From Flavobacterium sp. Root186 (GTDB lineage Bacteria; Bacteroidota; Bacteroidia; Flavobacteriales; Flavobacteriaceae): a stretch of DNA of 64,000 nucleotides. The stretch lies in contig NZ_LMHW01000013.1 of the NCBI RefSeq assembly GCF_001428525.1, positions 715,132-779,131 on the forward strand. The letters are read 5' to 3'. The notes under the pieces were generated by a model. It did not search any database. It saw only the letters and a list, made by a program, of their open reading frames with translations, and was not told where the DNA came from. Position numbers and translations under genes: made by a program. Shown here piece by piece: positions 33,297-42,389 of the stretch (the stretch's first letter is position 1; each line of letters begins with the position of its first letter).

Positions 33297-33953
33297 ATGA
33301 ATAAAGAAGCTCGCGTACAATTTGTTATAAATACGTTAAAAGAACTCTACCCCACTATACCTGTCCCACTAGATCACAAAGACCCATATACCTTATTAAT
33401 TGCTGTTTTACTCTCAGCACAATGTACAGATGTTCGTGTAAACCAAATTACGCCTCTTTTGTTTGCAAAGGCAGATAATCCGTATGATATGGTGAAGATG
33501 TCTGTTGAAGAAATTAAGGAAATTATTCGTCCGTGTGGTTTATCTCCAATGAAGTCTAAGGGAATTCATGGTTTATCTGAAATTTTAATTGAAAAATATA
33601 ACGGTGAAGTCCCGCAGAGTTTTGAAGCACTAGAATCTTTGCCGGCGGTCGGACATAAAACAGCAAGTGTTGTTATGTCTCAGGCTTTTGGAGTTCCGGC
33701 TTTTCCGGTTGATACACATATTCACAGACTGATGTACAGATGGAATCTTTCGAATGGAAAAAATGTTGTTCAGACTGAAAAGGATGCTAAAAGATTATTT
33801 CCACGAGATACATGGAACGATCTGCATTTACAGATTATTTGGTACGGACGTGAATATTCGCCTGCAAGAGGCTGGAGTTTAGAGAAAGATATTATTACAA
33901 GAACAATTGGTAAAAAATCTATAATAGAAGAAGCTGCTAAAAAGAAAGTTTAG
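33297..33953 (+). CDS. nth: Endonuclease III-like DNA glycosylase without Fe-S ligands
   Basis: 218 residues. Endonuclease III removes oxidised pyrimidines and nicks the abasic site. The helix-hairpin-helix is LPAVGHKTASVV with catalytic Lys121; the catalytic aspartate is D139 in FPVDTHIHR. SAQCTDVRVNQ and the late LHLQIIWYGRE are conserved. The usual C-terminal C-x6-C-x2-C-x5-C iron-sulfur loop is missing: the tail ARGWSLEKDIITRTIGKKSIIEEAAKKKV has no cysteine. I think this is a Flavobacteriia trait, not damage. Confidence 0.92.
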   Translation: MNKEARVQFVINTLKELYPTIPVPLDHKDPYTLLIAVLLSAQCTDVRVNQITPLLFAKADNPYDMVKMSVEEIKEIIRPCGLSPMKSKGIHGLSEILIEKYNGEVPQSFEALESLPAVGHKTASVVMSQAFGVPAFPVDTHIHRLMYRWNLSNGKNVVQTEKDAKRLFPRDTWNDLHLQIIWYGREYSPARGWSLEKDIITRTIGKKSIIEEAAKKKV

Positions 33954-33967
33954 CAGCTTCTTTTTTA
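33930..33967 (+). terminator. Terminator overlapping the nth stop codon
   Basis: Perfect 12-bp stem GAAGCTGCTAAA (33930-33941) / TTTAGCAGCTTC (33949-33960), then TTTTTTA. The nth stop TAG (33951-33953) lies inside the right arm, so the last coding residues EAAKKK are part of the hairpin. It is 3 bp from the end of the convergent TPR gene. Confidence 0.9.
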
Positions 33968-33969
33968 TT

Positions 33970-35034
33970 CTACATACTGCTTTTTAGAGCATTGTATTCA
34001 TTTGTCATATCAAGTGATCGATATACTCCCAAAAGTGTTTTTGTTGCTTCTGGATTTTTTGGTTCGATAATAAGTGCTTGTTTTAGATACGGAATCGCAC
34101 TACGGGCAATATCATCTTTTTTAGCGTTTAGTTTGTCATATTTTTGCATTTCGGAAGGTGAAGTTCCTAAAGAAGCTATTTCATCAGCTAAATCTTTTTT
34201 GACTTGTAGTTTCAAATACGCCATATTTATATAGGCATCCAGGTAATTAGGGTTAAGCTCTAAAACATAATTATAAATTACTTCGGCTTTAGGATAATCT
34301 TTTTTCTCTAAATACGCATAAGCTAAATTATTATTAACCTCTATTTTTTTTGAAGGAACTAACTCGTTTCTTGGTTTTTCATAAAACCCTTGTTCTATAG
34401 CTGATTCTCTGGCTTTTATAGAAACAAAAAAATCTTCTTCTTTTGTTTTCTTGTTGGTAGCATAATACATCATTCTCTTTCCGGAAAAATTAATTTTCTT
34501 TAAGATTTCATAATATTTTACTGCTGATTCATAATCCTTACCATTTATAGAAGATGCGGCTGCGTTATATAAATTCAATGTGTCTTTTTTATCAAACAAA
34601 TAAACTTTATAACTTTTCTCAGCACTTTCTTTGAATTTTCCGGCATTAAAATCAGTCATTGCACCATTAACAAGAGTAGATTTCATAGCTTTTAAAGCTG
34701 CATTTGCCTTAACTGTAAATTTAAACTTTCCTGATTCGTTTTCGTACAAAAACACATCCTGATACGCCTGTGAGGCAAACGTAAAATTATTAGCTGCATC
34801 TATATTTTTTCCAGCTAAATCCTTATACACATTTCCTTTTAAAAAATAATAATCAGATTTAGCTTCATCTGATGCGTTAAGGATAAGATATTCTGTTTTG
34901 TTTAAAATCGCCAATGCTTCCTCGCTTTTTCCTTTATCGTATAAAGACTGCGCTTCTTTTATTTGATCATTTTGAGCAAATGCGGCGACATTTATCAATA
35001 GCAGCATTGATAACATCTTTAGGTTCGTTTTCAT
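33970..35034 (-). CDS. Exported tetratricopeptide-repeat protein
   Basis: 354 residues with signal peptide MKTNLKMLSMLLLINVAAFAQ. TPR-like helical pairs are visible at AQSLYDKGKSEEALAILNK, AMTDFNAGKFKESAEKSYKVYLFDKKD, NNLAYAYLEKKDYPKAEVIYNYVLELNPNYLDAYINMAYLKLQ and AIPYLKQALIIEPKNPEATKTLLGVYRSL. Probably a periplasmic scaffold; partners unknown. Its stop is next to the nth terminator. Confidence 0.85.
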   Translation of the reverse strand: MKTNLKMLSMLLLINVAAFAQNDQIKEAQSLYDKGKSEEALAILNKTEYLILNASDEAKSDYYFLKGNVYKDLAGKNIDAANNFTFASQAYQDVFLYENESGKFKFTVKANAALKAMKSTLVNGAMTDFNAGKFKESAEKSYKVYLFDKKDTLNLYNAAASSINGKDYESAVKYYEILKKINFSGKRMMYYATNKKTKEEDFFVSIKARESAIEQGFYEKPRNELVPSKKIEVNNNLAYAYLEKKDYPKAEVIYNYVLELNPNYLDAYINMAYLKLQVKKDLADEIASLGTSPSEMQKYDKLNAKKDDIARSAIPYLKQALIIEPKNPEATKTLLGVYRSLDMTNEYNALKSSM

Positions 35035-35559
35035 ATTTCGGTTGGGTTTTGGTTGTTAAAATAGATTTAGGTTTTTGAATGAATTTTGCTGCAAATCTGA
35101 TAGTTTAGCACTTCAGCCTGCGTTTAAATGAAAAAATAAGGTTTAGAGATCGAAATTGCCATAAGTCTCTAAATTTAATTTTTCAAAAAATCAAACTTCT
35201 TAGTAAATGACTAAGGGGTATAACAAACAAAACGAAATAAGGTAGAGTAGTTTTTCTTCATAGGTTTTTGGTTATTGGTTGGACATAATTAGGTAATTCA
35301 AAATGTTTTAATACGAAAAATTCTTATGTTTTTATAAAATAATGATTATTTTTTAACTAAAATAAAATTAATTATTGAATAAAGAAATATTTTGACTGAA
35401 AATATTAAATTTTAACAAAAATATAATCCTAAGTAAAAAATTAAATTTCAGGTTAACTTAGTTAAAGTGAAGAGATACAGTAGTAATTACAAAAATTAGT
35501 ATTGAAAAAAAACTTACTAGAATGTATTTCAACTGAATAAAATTCATGAATATAAAACC
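35035..35559. other. Gene-free AT-rich gap
   Basis: More than 500 bp upstream of the TPR gene without a supportable ORF. I see one small hairpin (CTTAGT...ACTAAG, about 35207-35223). The TPR promoter should lie near 35040-35120 on the minus strand, but I could not fix it. Confidence 0.5.
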
Positions 35560-35602
35560 ATAAAAAAACTCACTACCTGTATTTGCATACAAATAGTGAG
35601 CT
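35560..35602 (-). terminator. Terminator of the sigma factor operon
   Basis: On the minus strand CTCACTA (35600-35594) pairs with TAGTGAG (35575-35569) around an inner TTTGTATGCAAA palindrome, then a run of seven T. Confidence 0.8.
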
Positions 35603-35667
35603 TTCAACCAAAACGACCATTTGGTTTTTCTTTCGAAATAAACATCCGACTAAAGCAGCGGGCTGTT

Positions 35668-35811
35668 TTAATTAGCTATAATCTCAAAATTTTTATCTTC
35701 AATTTTCACAACTGTTAAAGCTTGTGAATAACTTAGTAAAAAAGAAATTACTTCTTTTTTAGGTTTCAAATCTTTAGAAGCTAACGCTTTTTTTGAGTAA
35801 ATTTTCGCCAT
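35668..35811 (-). CDS. 47-residue conserved small protein next to the sigma factor gene
   Basis: An ATG at 35811 opens a 47-codon frame ending at 35668: MAKIYSKKALASKDLKPKKE at the start and VVKIEDKNFEIIAN at the end. It is basic at the N-terminus, with a hydrophobic middle (EVISFLLSYSQALTVV). I recall very similar small proteins near this sigma factor in other Flavobacterium. It lies 50 bp after the sigma factor stop and before the shared terminator, so it is probably in the same transcript. Function unknown. Confidence 0.7.
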   Translation of the reverse strand: MAKIYSKKALASKDLKPKKEVISFLLSYSQALTVVKIEDKNFEIIAN

Positions 35812-35861
35812 ACTATGTAAATGTTTTATAATAGTATAACGGGCTAATATTCAAAATAGTA

Positions 35862-36446
35862 TTAGTTGGTTAAAATAATTTGATGTTTGTCTATTATTTT
35901 TCTCAAATTCATAAGTGCATAACGCATTCTTCCCAATGCAGTATTGATGCTTACGTCTGTTAATTCTGATATTTCCTTGAAACTCATATCCTGATACATT
36001 CTCATAACCAATACTTCCTTCTGATCTTCAGGAAGTTCTTCAATTAACCTTTTCAAGTCAACCTCAACCTGATCTACAATCATTCTGCTTTCAACATTTA
36101 ATGAATCATCAGACATGATAGAGAAGATTGAAAACTCTTCGGTTTCTCTGTACATTGGCATTTTTTTGGTTTTGCGAAAGTGATCCACAATTAAGTTATG
36201 TGAAATACGCATTACCCATGGAAGAAATTTACCTTCCTCGTTATAGGAATTACTTTTTAAGGTTTTGATTACTTTAATAAAAGTATCTTGAAAAATATCA
36301 TTTGAAATATCTCTATCAGCAATCTTAGAATATATAAATCCATATATTTTAGATTCGTGCCTTTTTATTAATGTTGCAAGAGCAGCTTCACTGCCTTCAA
36401 CATAATTTTTTACTAATAGAGCGTCTGGAATTTGCAGATCAGCCAT
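35862..36446 (-). CDS. Sigma-70 family (ECF-like) RNA polymerase sigma factor
   Basis: 194 residues. Region 2 includes KRHESKIYGFIYSKIADRDISNDIFQDTFIKVIKTL and GKFLPWVMRISHNLIVDHFRKTKKMP; region 4 has LPEDQKEVLVMRMYQDMSFKEISELTDVSINTALGRMRYALMNLRKII, the promoter -35 recognition helix. No anti-sigma gene lies beside it, only the 47-residue ORF. Its own promoter can be proposed (36547-36579). The regulon is unknown. Confidence 0.92.
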   Translation of the reverse strand: MADLQIPDALLVKNYVEGSEAALATLIKRHESKIYGFIYSKIADRDISNDIFQDTFIKVIKTLKSNSYNEEGKFLPWVMRISHNLIVDHFRKTKKMPMYRETEEFSIFSIMSDDSLNVESRMIVDQVEVDLKRLIEELPEDQKEVLVMRMYQDMSFKEISELTDVSINTALGRMRYALMNLRKIIDKHQIILTN

Positions 36447-36546
36447 AATACTACTTTTTTAGTTTTAATAATTTGGAGTAATTTTTCTAAAAAGTAATTT
36501 TATTTTATAGGCGCGATCTTTTTTGAGTTATGTTAATTATTGTGAC

Positions 36547-36579
36547 CAAATTTAACAAATATTTATTTTAAAAAGCAAA
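36547..36579 (-). promoter_or_regulatory. Putative promoter of the sigma factor gene
   Basis: Read on the minus strand, TTTG (36579-36576), 21 bases, then TAAATTTG (36554-36547). The sigma factor start is about 100 bp downstream, leaving a long leader. Confidence 0.45.
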
Positions 36580-36758
36580 CAAAAACAATAATAATTAACA
36601 TTATATCGTTAAGTTTTTTACATCAGAGTCCATTTTTGATAAAAATAGTTAAAAAAACGCTGTTCAAAAACGATTTAAAAACAAATGTAAACAACTTACA
36701 ACTAAACATTTAAGCTATTTACATCTGCTTTTAAGCTAAAATTTTATTCTATATTTTT

Positions 36759-37517
36759 TTATTCGTAAACACGTACGTAATCGACGTAATATTTTTGAGG
36801 AAGAACAGAATCATCTACTTCTGGACCTCCAAAATTACCTCCAATGGCTAAATTTACAATAATATAAAATGGTTTATCAAATGGCCATGTATCTTCATTT
36901 TTAACTTCGGGATTGAATGTATAGACTAAAGTTGAATCCACAAAAAAGGCTATTTTATCTTTATCCCATTCAATTGCATATACATGATAACCTTCTTCAA
37001 TATTTGGGAATTCTGTTCTTTTTGTATTGATAGTATTTCCGTGGCTGTCCTGCGTATGAAGTGTTGTATAAACCATATGCGGATCTCTTCCTATATATTC
37101 TAAAATATCAATTTCTCCTGTTTTTGGCCATTTAACCTCATCAATATTGGCACCTAACATCCAGAAAGCCGGCCATAAACCGTGTCCGATAGGTAGTTTT
37201 GCCCTTGCTTCGATTCGGCCATATTGAAATTGTTTTTTTCCTTTGGTTGTGATTTTTGTCGAGGTATATTTTTCCCCTTCTTTTCTGGCTTCAATAACTA
37301 AATTTCCATCTTTAAATTCGTGATTGGTTTTAGTATAGATTTGTCTTTCGTTGTTTCCATAACCGCACAAATTTGGGCAGCCGTCGCCGAGTTCAAAATT
37401 CCAGACTTTTTCATTTAATTTTTTAGTATTGAAATTTTCTTCCCAGACCAATTTCCTCTTTGTTTCCTGCGCATATGAAAAGCTGCAGATTAACAATAGT
37501 AAAATTATTTTATTCAT
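36759..37517 (-). CDS. Secreted GH16 beta-glucanase (laminarinase-like)
   Basis: 252 residues: signal peptide MNKIILLLLICSFSYAQ and a single glycoside hydrolase family 16 domain. The catalytic signature is KTGEIDILEYIG (nucleophile and acid/base glutamates in E-I-D-I-L-E). Substrate-cleft blocks are KLPIGHGLWPAFWMLG and HVYAIEWDKDKIAFFVDSTLVYTF; the fold closes with YYVDYVRVYE. The E-x-D-x-x-E form with the beta-bulge is typical of the laminarinase group, so endo-1,3-beta-glucanase is likely. Most downstream gene of the glycan locus, possibly periplasmic. Confidence 0.92.
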   Translation of the reverse strand: MNKIILLLLICSFSYAQETKRKLVWEENFNTKKLNEKVWNFELGDGCPNLCGYGNNERQIYTKTNHEFKDGNLVIEARKEGEKYTSTKITTKGKKQFQYGRIEARAKLPIGHGLWPAFWMLGANIDEVKWPKTGEIDILEYIGRDPHMVYTTLHTQDSHGNTINTKRTEFPNIEEGYHVYAIEWDKDKIAFFVDSTLVYTFNPEVKNEDTWPFDKPFYIIVNLAIGGNFGGPEVDDSVLPQKYYVDYVRVYE

Positions 37518-37535
37518 AGTATAATTTTAAAATTA

Positions 37536-37561
37536 AGAAGGCCAGCCGAAACTGACCTTCT
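37536..37561 (-). terminator. Intercistronic hairpin in the glycan locus
   Basis: Stem AGAAGGCCAG / CTGACCTTCT with one mismatch, between the two GH16 genes. The minus-strand tail TTAATTTT is only moderately T-rich, so it may attenuate expression of the last gene or stabilise the upstream message. Confidence 0.55.
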
Positions 37562-37588
37562 AGAATTACTAATTAATTAACTTATATT

Positions 37589-39250
37589 CTATTGATAAAT
37601 TCTCACATAATCAATCTCCATAGAAGACTGAGTGAAAGCTCCATCAATATTACCACCTAGATTACCTCCCATTGCTACATTTAAAATCAAGAAAAAGTCG
37701 CTGTTAAAAGGTAAAGAACCATCGTTTGGAACTGAATGAAGTAAATCATCGTCTACATAAGTGTTTACTGATGCAGGGCTCCAGATTACTTTATAAACAT
37801 GAAATTCTGTTGAAACGTTAGCATATGTTTTAGAACTTGTGACACCATTACCGCCTGAGTGCCCAGGATAATGAAGTGTACTAAGAATTACATTTTGATT
37901 GTTACCAACATGTTCCATAATATCTATTTCTCCACAGGCAGGCCAAGGTTTAGAAGCATAGTTTTGTCCAAGCATCCAGATTGCAGGCCATGTTCCTGCG
38001 CCGCTTGGAAGTTTAGCCTTAACCTCAACTTTTCCGTAAGTAAAAGCAAATTTAGCATCGGTTTTTAATCTTGCCGATGAATAATCTGCACCGCCAGAAG
38101 CTTCTTTTTTAGCTGTTATAACTAAATTACCTCCTTGTACTTTTACGTTTGTTGCTGCGTTGGTATAATTTTGTTTTTCATTATTTCCCCAGCCGTTATC
38201 TCCTCTTCCTAAATCATAGTTCCATTTTGCTGCATCTGGAGCTCCATCTGTATTAAACTCATCAGACCAAACAAGATTTGTATAATCTGTTGTTGGGTTT
38301 TGATTTGGAGGTGTAGTTGTAAAGATATGGTACCAAGCTAATGCAGGGTTTCCTCCCATTACGGCTCTTACCACCATTCTGTTTGCTGTAATTGACAGGA
38401 TTTCATAAGAACTTTGACCAATATAATACCCCATAAATCCACCGTCAGAGAAGTTCATTGTTGTTCCTCTGGTTTGTTCAGCATGTTTAGGGTTTGCCAT
38501 AACTACTGATTCTGATGGGCTTAATGATACTGTTTTAACTGCAGTAGTATTATAACTTAAACACATATCTTCTGTTAATGTTGCTCCGCCTACGCTTCCG
38601 AAATCTTTATTGAAGAAAGTTGCGCCGCCATTATCCAACAGATATTTAATCTGATCTCCAACAAGTGAGAATGTTAATACGTTTTCGTATAAACAGCTGC
38701 TGTTTGGAGATGCTGCTTTTTCAAATGGTCCAGCCATATAGTAATTTGCATAGTAGTTTTTCTCTGCATCTCCATCATTTTGTCCTACTCCAAGGTGACC
38801 TGGTTCTGATGCAGACCAATACCATTTTTTAGATGTTCCGCCTGTTAATAGTTGTACAGCTTCTTCATCACTAAAATCACTTTGAACTTCAACATCAATA
38901 GTTGTAGTTGTTGCTATTCCTCCTTTTCCTGTAGCAATTACAGTTACTGTATAAACGTTTACACCGGTTTTAGTAAATCTTTTGGTGAATTTTCCAGTTG
39001 GTGCACTGTCAGATCCCCCATCAGGATAAACATATTTAAATGAAATAGCTTTGTCTGCTGTTGCTGTGAATTTTACAATTCCAGATCCGTCCCCATAAGG
39101 GGTAGCGTCTGTTTTTCCAACAATTTCTGCAGTTACCTGCAGATTTGTTGGCGTATCTATTGATCCAAATGTGTAATCGTCTTTTTGACAACCCATCATC
39201 AAGAGAATCGTAAATAACGATACTATTTTTATAATTATTTTTTTGTTCAT
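37589..39250 (-). CDS. Surface GH16 beta-glucanase lipoprotein with PKD-like N-terminus
   Basis: 553 residues. Lipoprotein signal MNKKIIIKIVSLFTILLMMGC, then a PKD-like domain (residues about 30-125: PTNLQVTAEIVG, VYPDGGSDSAPTGKFTKRFTKTGVNVYTVTV), a middle beta-rich region (about 130-310) and a C-terminal GH16 domain (about 322-553) with ACGEIDIMEHVG as catalytic motif and DYVRIYQ at the end. Probably an outer-membrane-anchored endo-1,3-beta-glucanase that makes the first cuts. The second GH16 gene lies downstream and a PKD-like lipoprotein gene 11 bp upstream. Confidence 0.92.
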   Translation of the reverse strand: MNKKIIIKIVSLFTILLMMGCQKDDYTFGSIDTPTNLQVTAEIVGKTDATPYGDGSGIVKFTATADKAISFKYVYPDGGSDSAPTGKFTKRFTKTGVNVYTVTVIATGKGGIATTTTIDVEVQSDFSDEEAVQLLTGGTSKKWYWSASEPGHLGVGQNDGDAEKNYYANYYMAGPFEKAASPNSSCLYENVLTFSLVGDQIKYLLDNGGATFFNKDFGSVGGATLTEDMCLSYNTTAVKTVSLSPSESVVMANPKHAEQTRGTTMNFSDGGFMGYYIGQSSYEILSITANRMVVRAVMGGNPALAWYHIFTTTPPNQNPTTDYTNLVWSDEFNTDGAPDAAKWNYDLGRGDNGWGNNEKQNYTNAATNVKVQGGNLVITAKKEASGGADYSSARLKTDAKFAFTYGKVEVKAKLPSGAGTWPAIWMLGQNYASKPWPACGEIDIMEHVGNNQNVILSTLHYPGHSGGNGVTSSKTYANVSTEFHVYKVIWSPASVNTYVDDDLLHSVPNDGSLPFNSDFFLILNVAMGGNLGGNIDGAFTQSSMEIDYVRIYQ

Positions 39251-39261
39251 GATTTCTTGTA

Positions 39262-40866
39262 TTAATTGGATTGTTTTATATCATCAAAATAATAAGTTTC
39301 TCCTGTTCCTGTTTTTCCAAAATCCGGGAACAAAATCACTCTGTCATACTTAACAGTACTGTTGAAAGAAGCTGAACTGGTAAGATCGAATGTTAAAACC
39401 TCCCATCCATTAGCAACAGTTGTTACTGCTTGAACTTCTGTATTAACACTTGGGTTTCCATTTCCGTCTGGCGGCGAAGTCGAAAGTTCCATTTTGTATA
39501 ATATTGTTGCTCCGGCTTTTGGCGACCATACAGTTACTTTTACTTTAGTTCCTTTGGTTGCATCAAATGGGTTTTCAAAATTTAAACTAGCTCCTCCCCA
39601 AGTTTCTGCTCCGTTCTTTTTATCTAACTTAACTACTTTATTAGAAACATTTAGTCCGGTTTTATTAGGATTTGTAACTACAGACGCATCTACATTTCCA
39701 AATCCGCCCCAAGTATACGTTAAGTTTGCCGATTCAAAATCGATAGGTAATGATATTGATTCTCCAGCAGCTTTATAGAAATAAATATTATCGATATAAA
39801 CGCTCTTACCTGGTACTGGAGCTGTGTCTAATTTTAACTGGAAGATATCAGCTACTGTGAAACCACCCTGACTAGTAAATGCTGAAATTGGAATATCAAT
39901 ACTTGTCCATTGATTTAAAGTAAGATCTTTTTCTACTTTTCTTTCTCCATTCGATTTACTGATAGGGAATATAGCCAGTTTCTCTAAATCTGCTGTCCAA
40001 ACATCCATGTGCAAGTATTCCATACCCGAAACATCAATTGTTACACCATCTGCCAATGCAATTCCCTGATAGTTTAACTTGATATAGTTAAGCATTTTAT
40101 CGCCATTAAGGTCAAATTCAGAGAAAGTTCCTGCTTGTCCCCAATTCGGGTAAAAGTTAGTTCCTGGAATATTTGCGTATTTAGATCCGTAAATAGAAAT
40201 TACATCTCCGGCTTGTCTGCTAGGAGGCGTTGGCGCCGATGTTGTTGGATTTAATACCAATTTTGCTTCAACTTCTGCAGTATATTCAGTAGTTTGTTTA
40301 GCAGCACTTTTAGAAACTACTCTAATAGTATAAGTTCCTGCTGCTTGGTAAGTGTAAGACACTGGCTCACCATTATTAGCAGACAACGGGTCTGGTTTTC
40401 CAGCTTCTCCAAAATAAACATCATAGAAAAGAGCAAAATCAGCAGTTGCGGTAACTGTTATTTTTTTAGAAACCGATAAATCATTTGTCACTACTACTAC
40501 TAAATTTTCAGGAGCTCTAAATGAAACTACTACTTCTTTTTCAACTTCTGTAGTTTTTCCGTTTAGTCCAACTGCTATAATTTTAGATTTGTAAACTCCT
40601 TCTTGATAGATATGAGATACAGTTCCTCCAGTATTGAATAAATCGGAAACAGGGCTTCCGTCACCAAAATCAACTTTGTACTGTGTTGCTCCTTCACTCT
40701 TTGGTAAAAAAGTAACTTTTCCCGTATTATCCTGTGTAACTGTTGCTAAAGCCGAAACATTTGCCGGAGCAGCTATTCCGTCTAAATCAATATCCAGGTC
40801 ATCGCTTGCGCACCCTATAAGAGCCGCTAAAACGAAAAGATGTATAATAAAATGTATTTTTTTCAT
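39262..40866 (-). CDS. PKD-like glycan-binding lipoprotein of the SusE/F position
   Basis: 534 residues with signal MKKIHFIIHLFVLAALIGC. Two PKD-like repeats (KVTFLPKSEGATQYKVDFGDGSPVSDLFNTGG near 50-85; VTATADFALFYDVYFGEAGKPDP near 140) are followed by two carbohydrate-binding-module-like beta-sandwich units ending in KVTVWSPKAGATILYKMELS and VILFPDFGKTGTGETYYFDDIKQ. No catalytic motif is visible. Its place between susD and the surface GH16 suggests it holds the glucan at the cell surface. Binding specificity is inference from the locus. Confidence 0.82.
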   Translation of the reverse strand: MKKIHFIIHLFVLAALIGCASDDLDIDLDGIAAPANVSALATVTQDNTGKVTFLPKSEGATQYKVDFGDGSPVSDLFNTGGTVSHIYQEGVYKSKIIAVGLNGKTTEVEKEVVVSFRAPENLVVVVTNDLSVSKKITVTATADFALFYDVYFGEAGKPDPLSANNGEPVSYTYQAAGTYTIRVVSKSAAKQTTEYTAEVEAKLVLNPTTSAPTPPSRQAGDVISIYGSKYANIPGTNFYPNWGQAGTFSEFDLNGDKMLNYIKLNYQGIALADGVTIDVSGMEYLHMDVWTADLEKLAIFPISKSNGERKVEKDLTLNQWTSIDIPISAFTSQGGFTVADIFQLKLDTAPVPGKSVYIDNIYFYKAAGESISLPIDFESANLTYTWGGFGNVDASVVTNPNKTGLNVSNKVVKLDKKNGAETWGGASLNFENPFDATKGTKVKVTVWSPKAGATILYKMELSTSPPDGNGNPSVNTEVQAVTTVANGWEVLTFDLTSSASFNSTVKYDRVILFPDFGKTGTGETYYFDDIKQSN

Positions 40867-40878
40867 AATTGCTATTTT

Positions 40879-42378
40879 TTAGTATCCAGGATTTTGTGCC
40901 CAGTTTCCGTTTGCAAATTGAATTTCTTCAATAGGAAGTGGAAATAATTCGTTTTTATCAGCTTTAAAACCTGCTATTTTTCCAGCAGCTTCTCCAGTTC
41001 TTACTAAGTCAAAGAAACGATGTCCTTCACCAAAAAGTTCTAGTCTTCTTTCTGATAAGATATTATCCGTTAAAGCAGCTCCAGAAGTTGTAACATCATG
41101 ATTGGTATCACCAAAAGCGCGTCTTCTAACTAAATTAAGATATGTTCTTGCTTTTCCATCATCAATTCCTCCTTTGTTATACGCTTCTGCAGCCATCAAA
41201 AGTACATCTGCATAACGTATTGCTCTGTAGTTGTTAGGATTTGTTAAATTCAAATCTCCTGCAGCATCTTTACTTCTTTTTCTTGGTAAATATTTTCTGT
41301 TAAAGAAACCTGTATCTTCATTTCCTTTTCCAAAGCTTACACCTTTTCCATTATCATAAGATGCATTAGCTTCTGCCCATGCAGCGATATCAAGAATAGC
41401 AACATCTTTACGTTTATCTCCCGCTTGAAATGCATTTGCTGATTCCTGTGTTGGAACATTGAAACTAAAACCTGAAGAGAATAATGGTCCTGAATAATTA
41501 CGAACACCACTAAAACCAACTGCTACGTTTCCTTCACTACATTGTAAACATGGGAATCCTGCTCCTTCAACATCTGTGTACTGAATTTCAAAAACAGATT
41601 CTGCACCATTTTCTCCATCAGCTTCAAACATTTTGTTATAATCTGTTACTAAAGAATATTTCTGTGAAGTAATAACTGCTTCAAGTGCCTGAGCTGCCTG
41701 AGCATATTTCTTTTCATACAGATAAGCTTTTCCTAATAATGCCTGTGCTGCGCCTTTTGTTGCACGGCCTTTTTGAGATGCATCTGGAGATAAATTTGCA
41801 GCCGCAAAAATCAAATCAGCCTCTATTGAAGCATATACTTCCTGAATTGATGAACGCGGTATTATTTTTTCATCTCCAATTTTAAATCTTGCATCTCCTT
41901 TCATCGGGATTCCACCAAACCATTTAACTAACTCAAACTGATAATACGCTCTTAAAAAACGTGCTTCTGCTATAACTTGGTTTTTTCCTTCAAAATCTGT
42001 TTTATCCTTAAATTCAAGAATATAATTTGCTCTTTGTACACCGGCAAACATCCAGTTCCAGATATCTCTTAAATTGCTGTTTACTGGTGTATGAATCATG
42101 TCGTCTATCTGTTGAAAACCAATAACGTCTGTTGGGCTTTCTCCGCCGCAAAGTGTATTATCTGAAGCAATTTCTCCTAATAAAACATTTACATAAGAAG
42201 ACTGAAGCAAATCGTAAGCTCCAATTAAGGCGTTATCATATTCTTCTTTCGAATTAAAATAATTTTCAGAATCTATAGAATATTCCGGTTTTGGGTCTAC
42301 AAACTCATCCGAACAAGAAGTCGTTACGGTCGAAAACAGAGCCAGTGTTATAATAGGTATAAATAAATACTTTTTCAT
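40879..42378 (-). CDS. SusD/RagB family glycan-binding lipoprotein
   Basis: 499 residues. The lipoprotein signal MKKYLFIPIITLALFSTVTTSC is followed by the SusD N-terminus (DPKPEYSIDSENYFNSKEEYDNALIGAYDLLQ), TPR-like helices (AEARFLRAYYQFELVKWFGGIPM, KGAAQALLGKAYLYEKKYAQAAQALEAVI) and the typical C-terminus (NILSERRLELFGEGHRFFDLVRTG, ELFPLPIEEIQFANGNWAQNPGY). It covers the SusC barrel as a lid and binds the incoming oligosaccharide. 11 bp from susC. Confidence 0.96.
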   Translation of the reverse strand: MKKYLFIPIITLALFSTVTTSCSDEFVDPKPEYSIDSENYFNSKEEYDNALIGAYDLLQSSYVNVLLGEIASDNTLCGGESPTDVIGFQQIDDMIHTPVNSNLRDIWNWMFAGVQRANYILEFKDKTDFEGKNQVIAEARFLRAYYQFELVKWFGGIPMKGDARFKIGDEKIIPRSSIQEVYASIEADLIFAAANLSPDASQKGRATKGAAQALLGKAYLYEKKYAQAAQALEAVITSQKYSLVTDYNKMFEADGENGAESVFEIQYTDVEGAGFPCLQCSEGNVAVGFSGVRNYSGPLFSSGFSFNVPTQESANAFQAGDKRKDVAILDIAAWAEANASYDNGKGVSFGKGNEDTGFFNRKYLPRKRSKDAAGDLNLTNPNNYRAIRYADVLLMAAEAYNKGGIDDGKARTYLNLVRRRAFGDTNHDVTTSGAALTDNILSERRLELFGEGHRFFDLVRTGEAAGKIAGFKADKNELFPLPIEEIQFANGNWAQNPGY

Positions 42379-42389
42379 TTTAATTTAAA

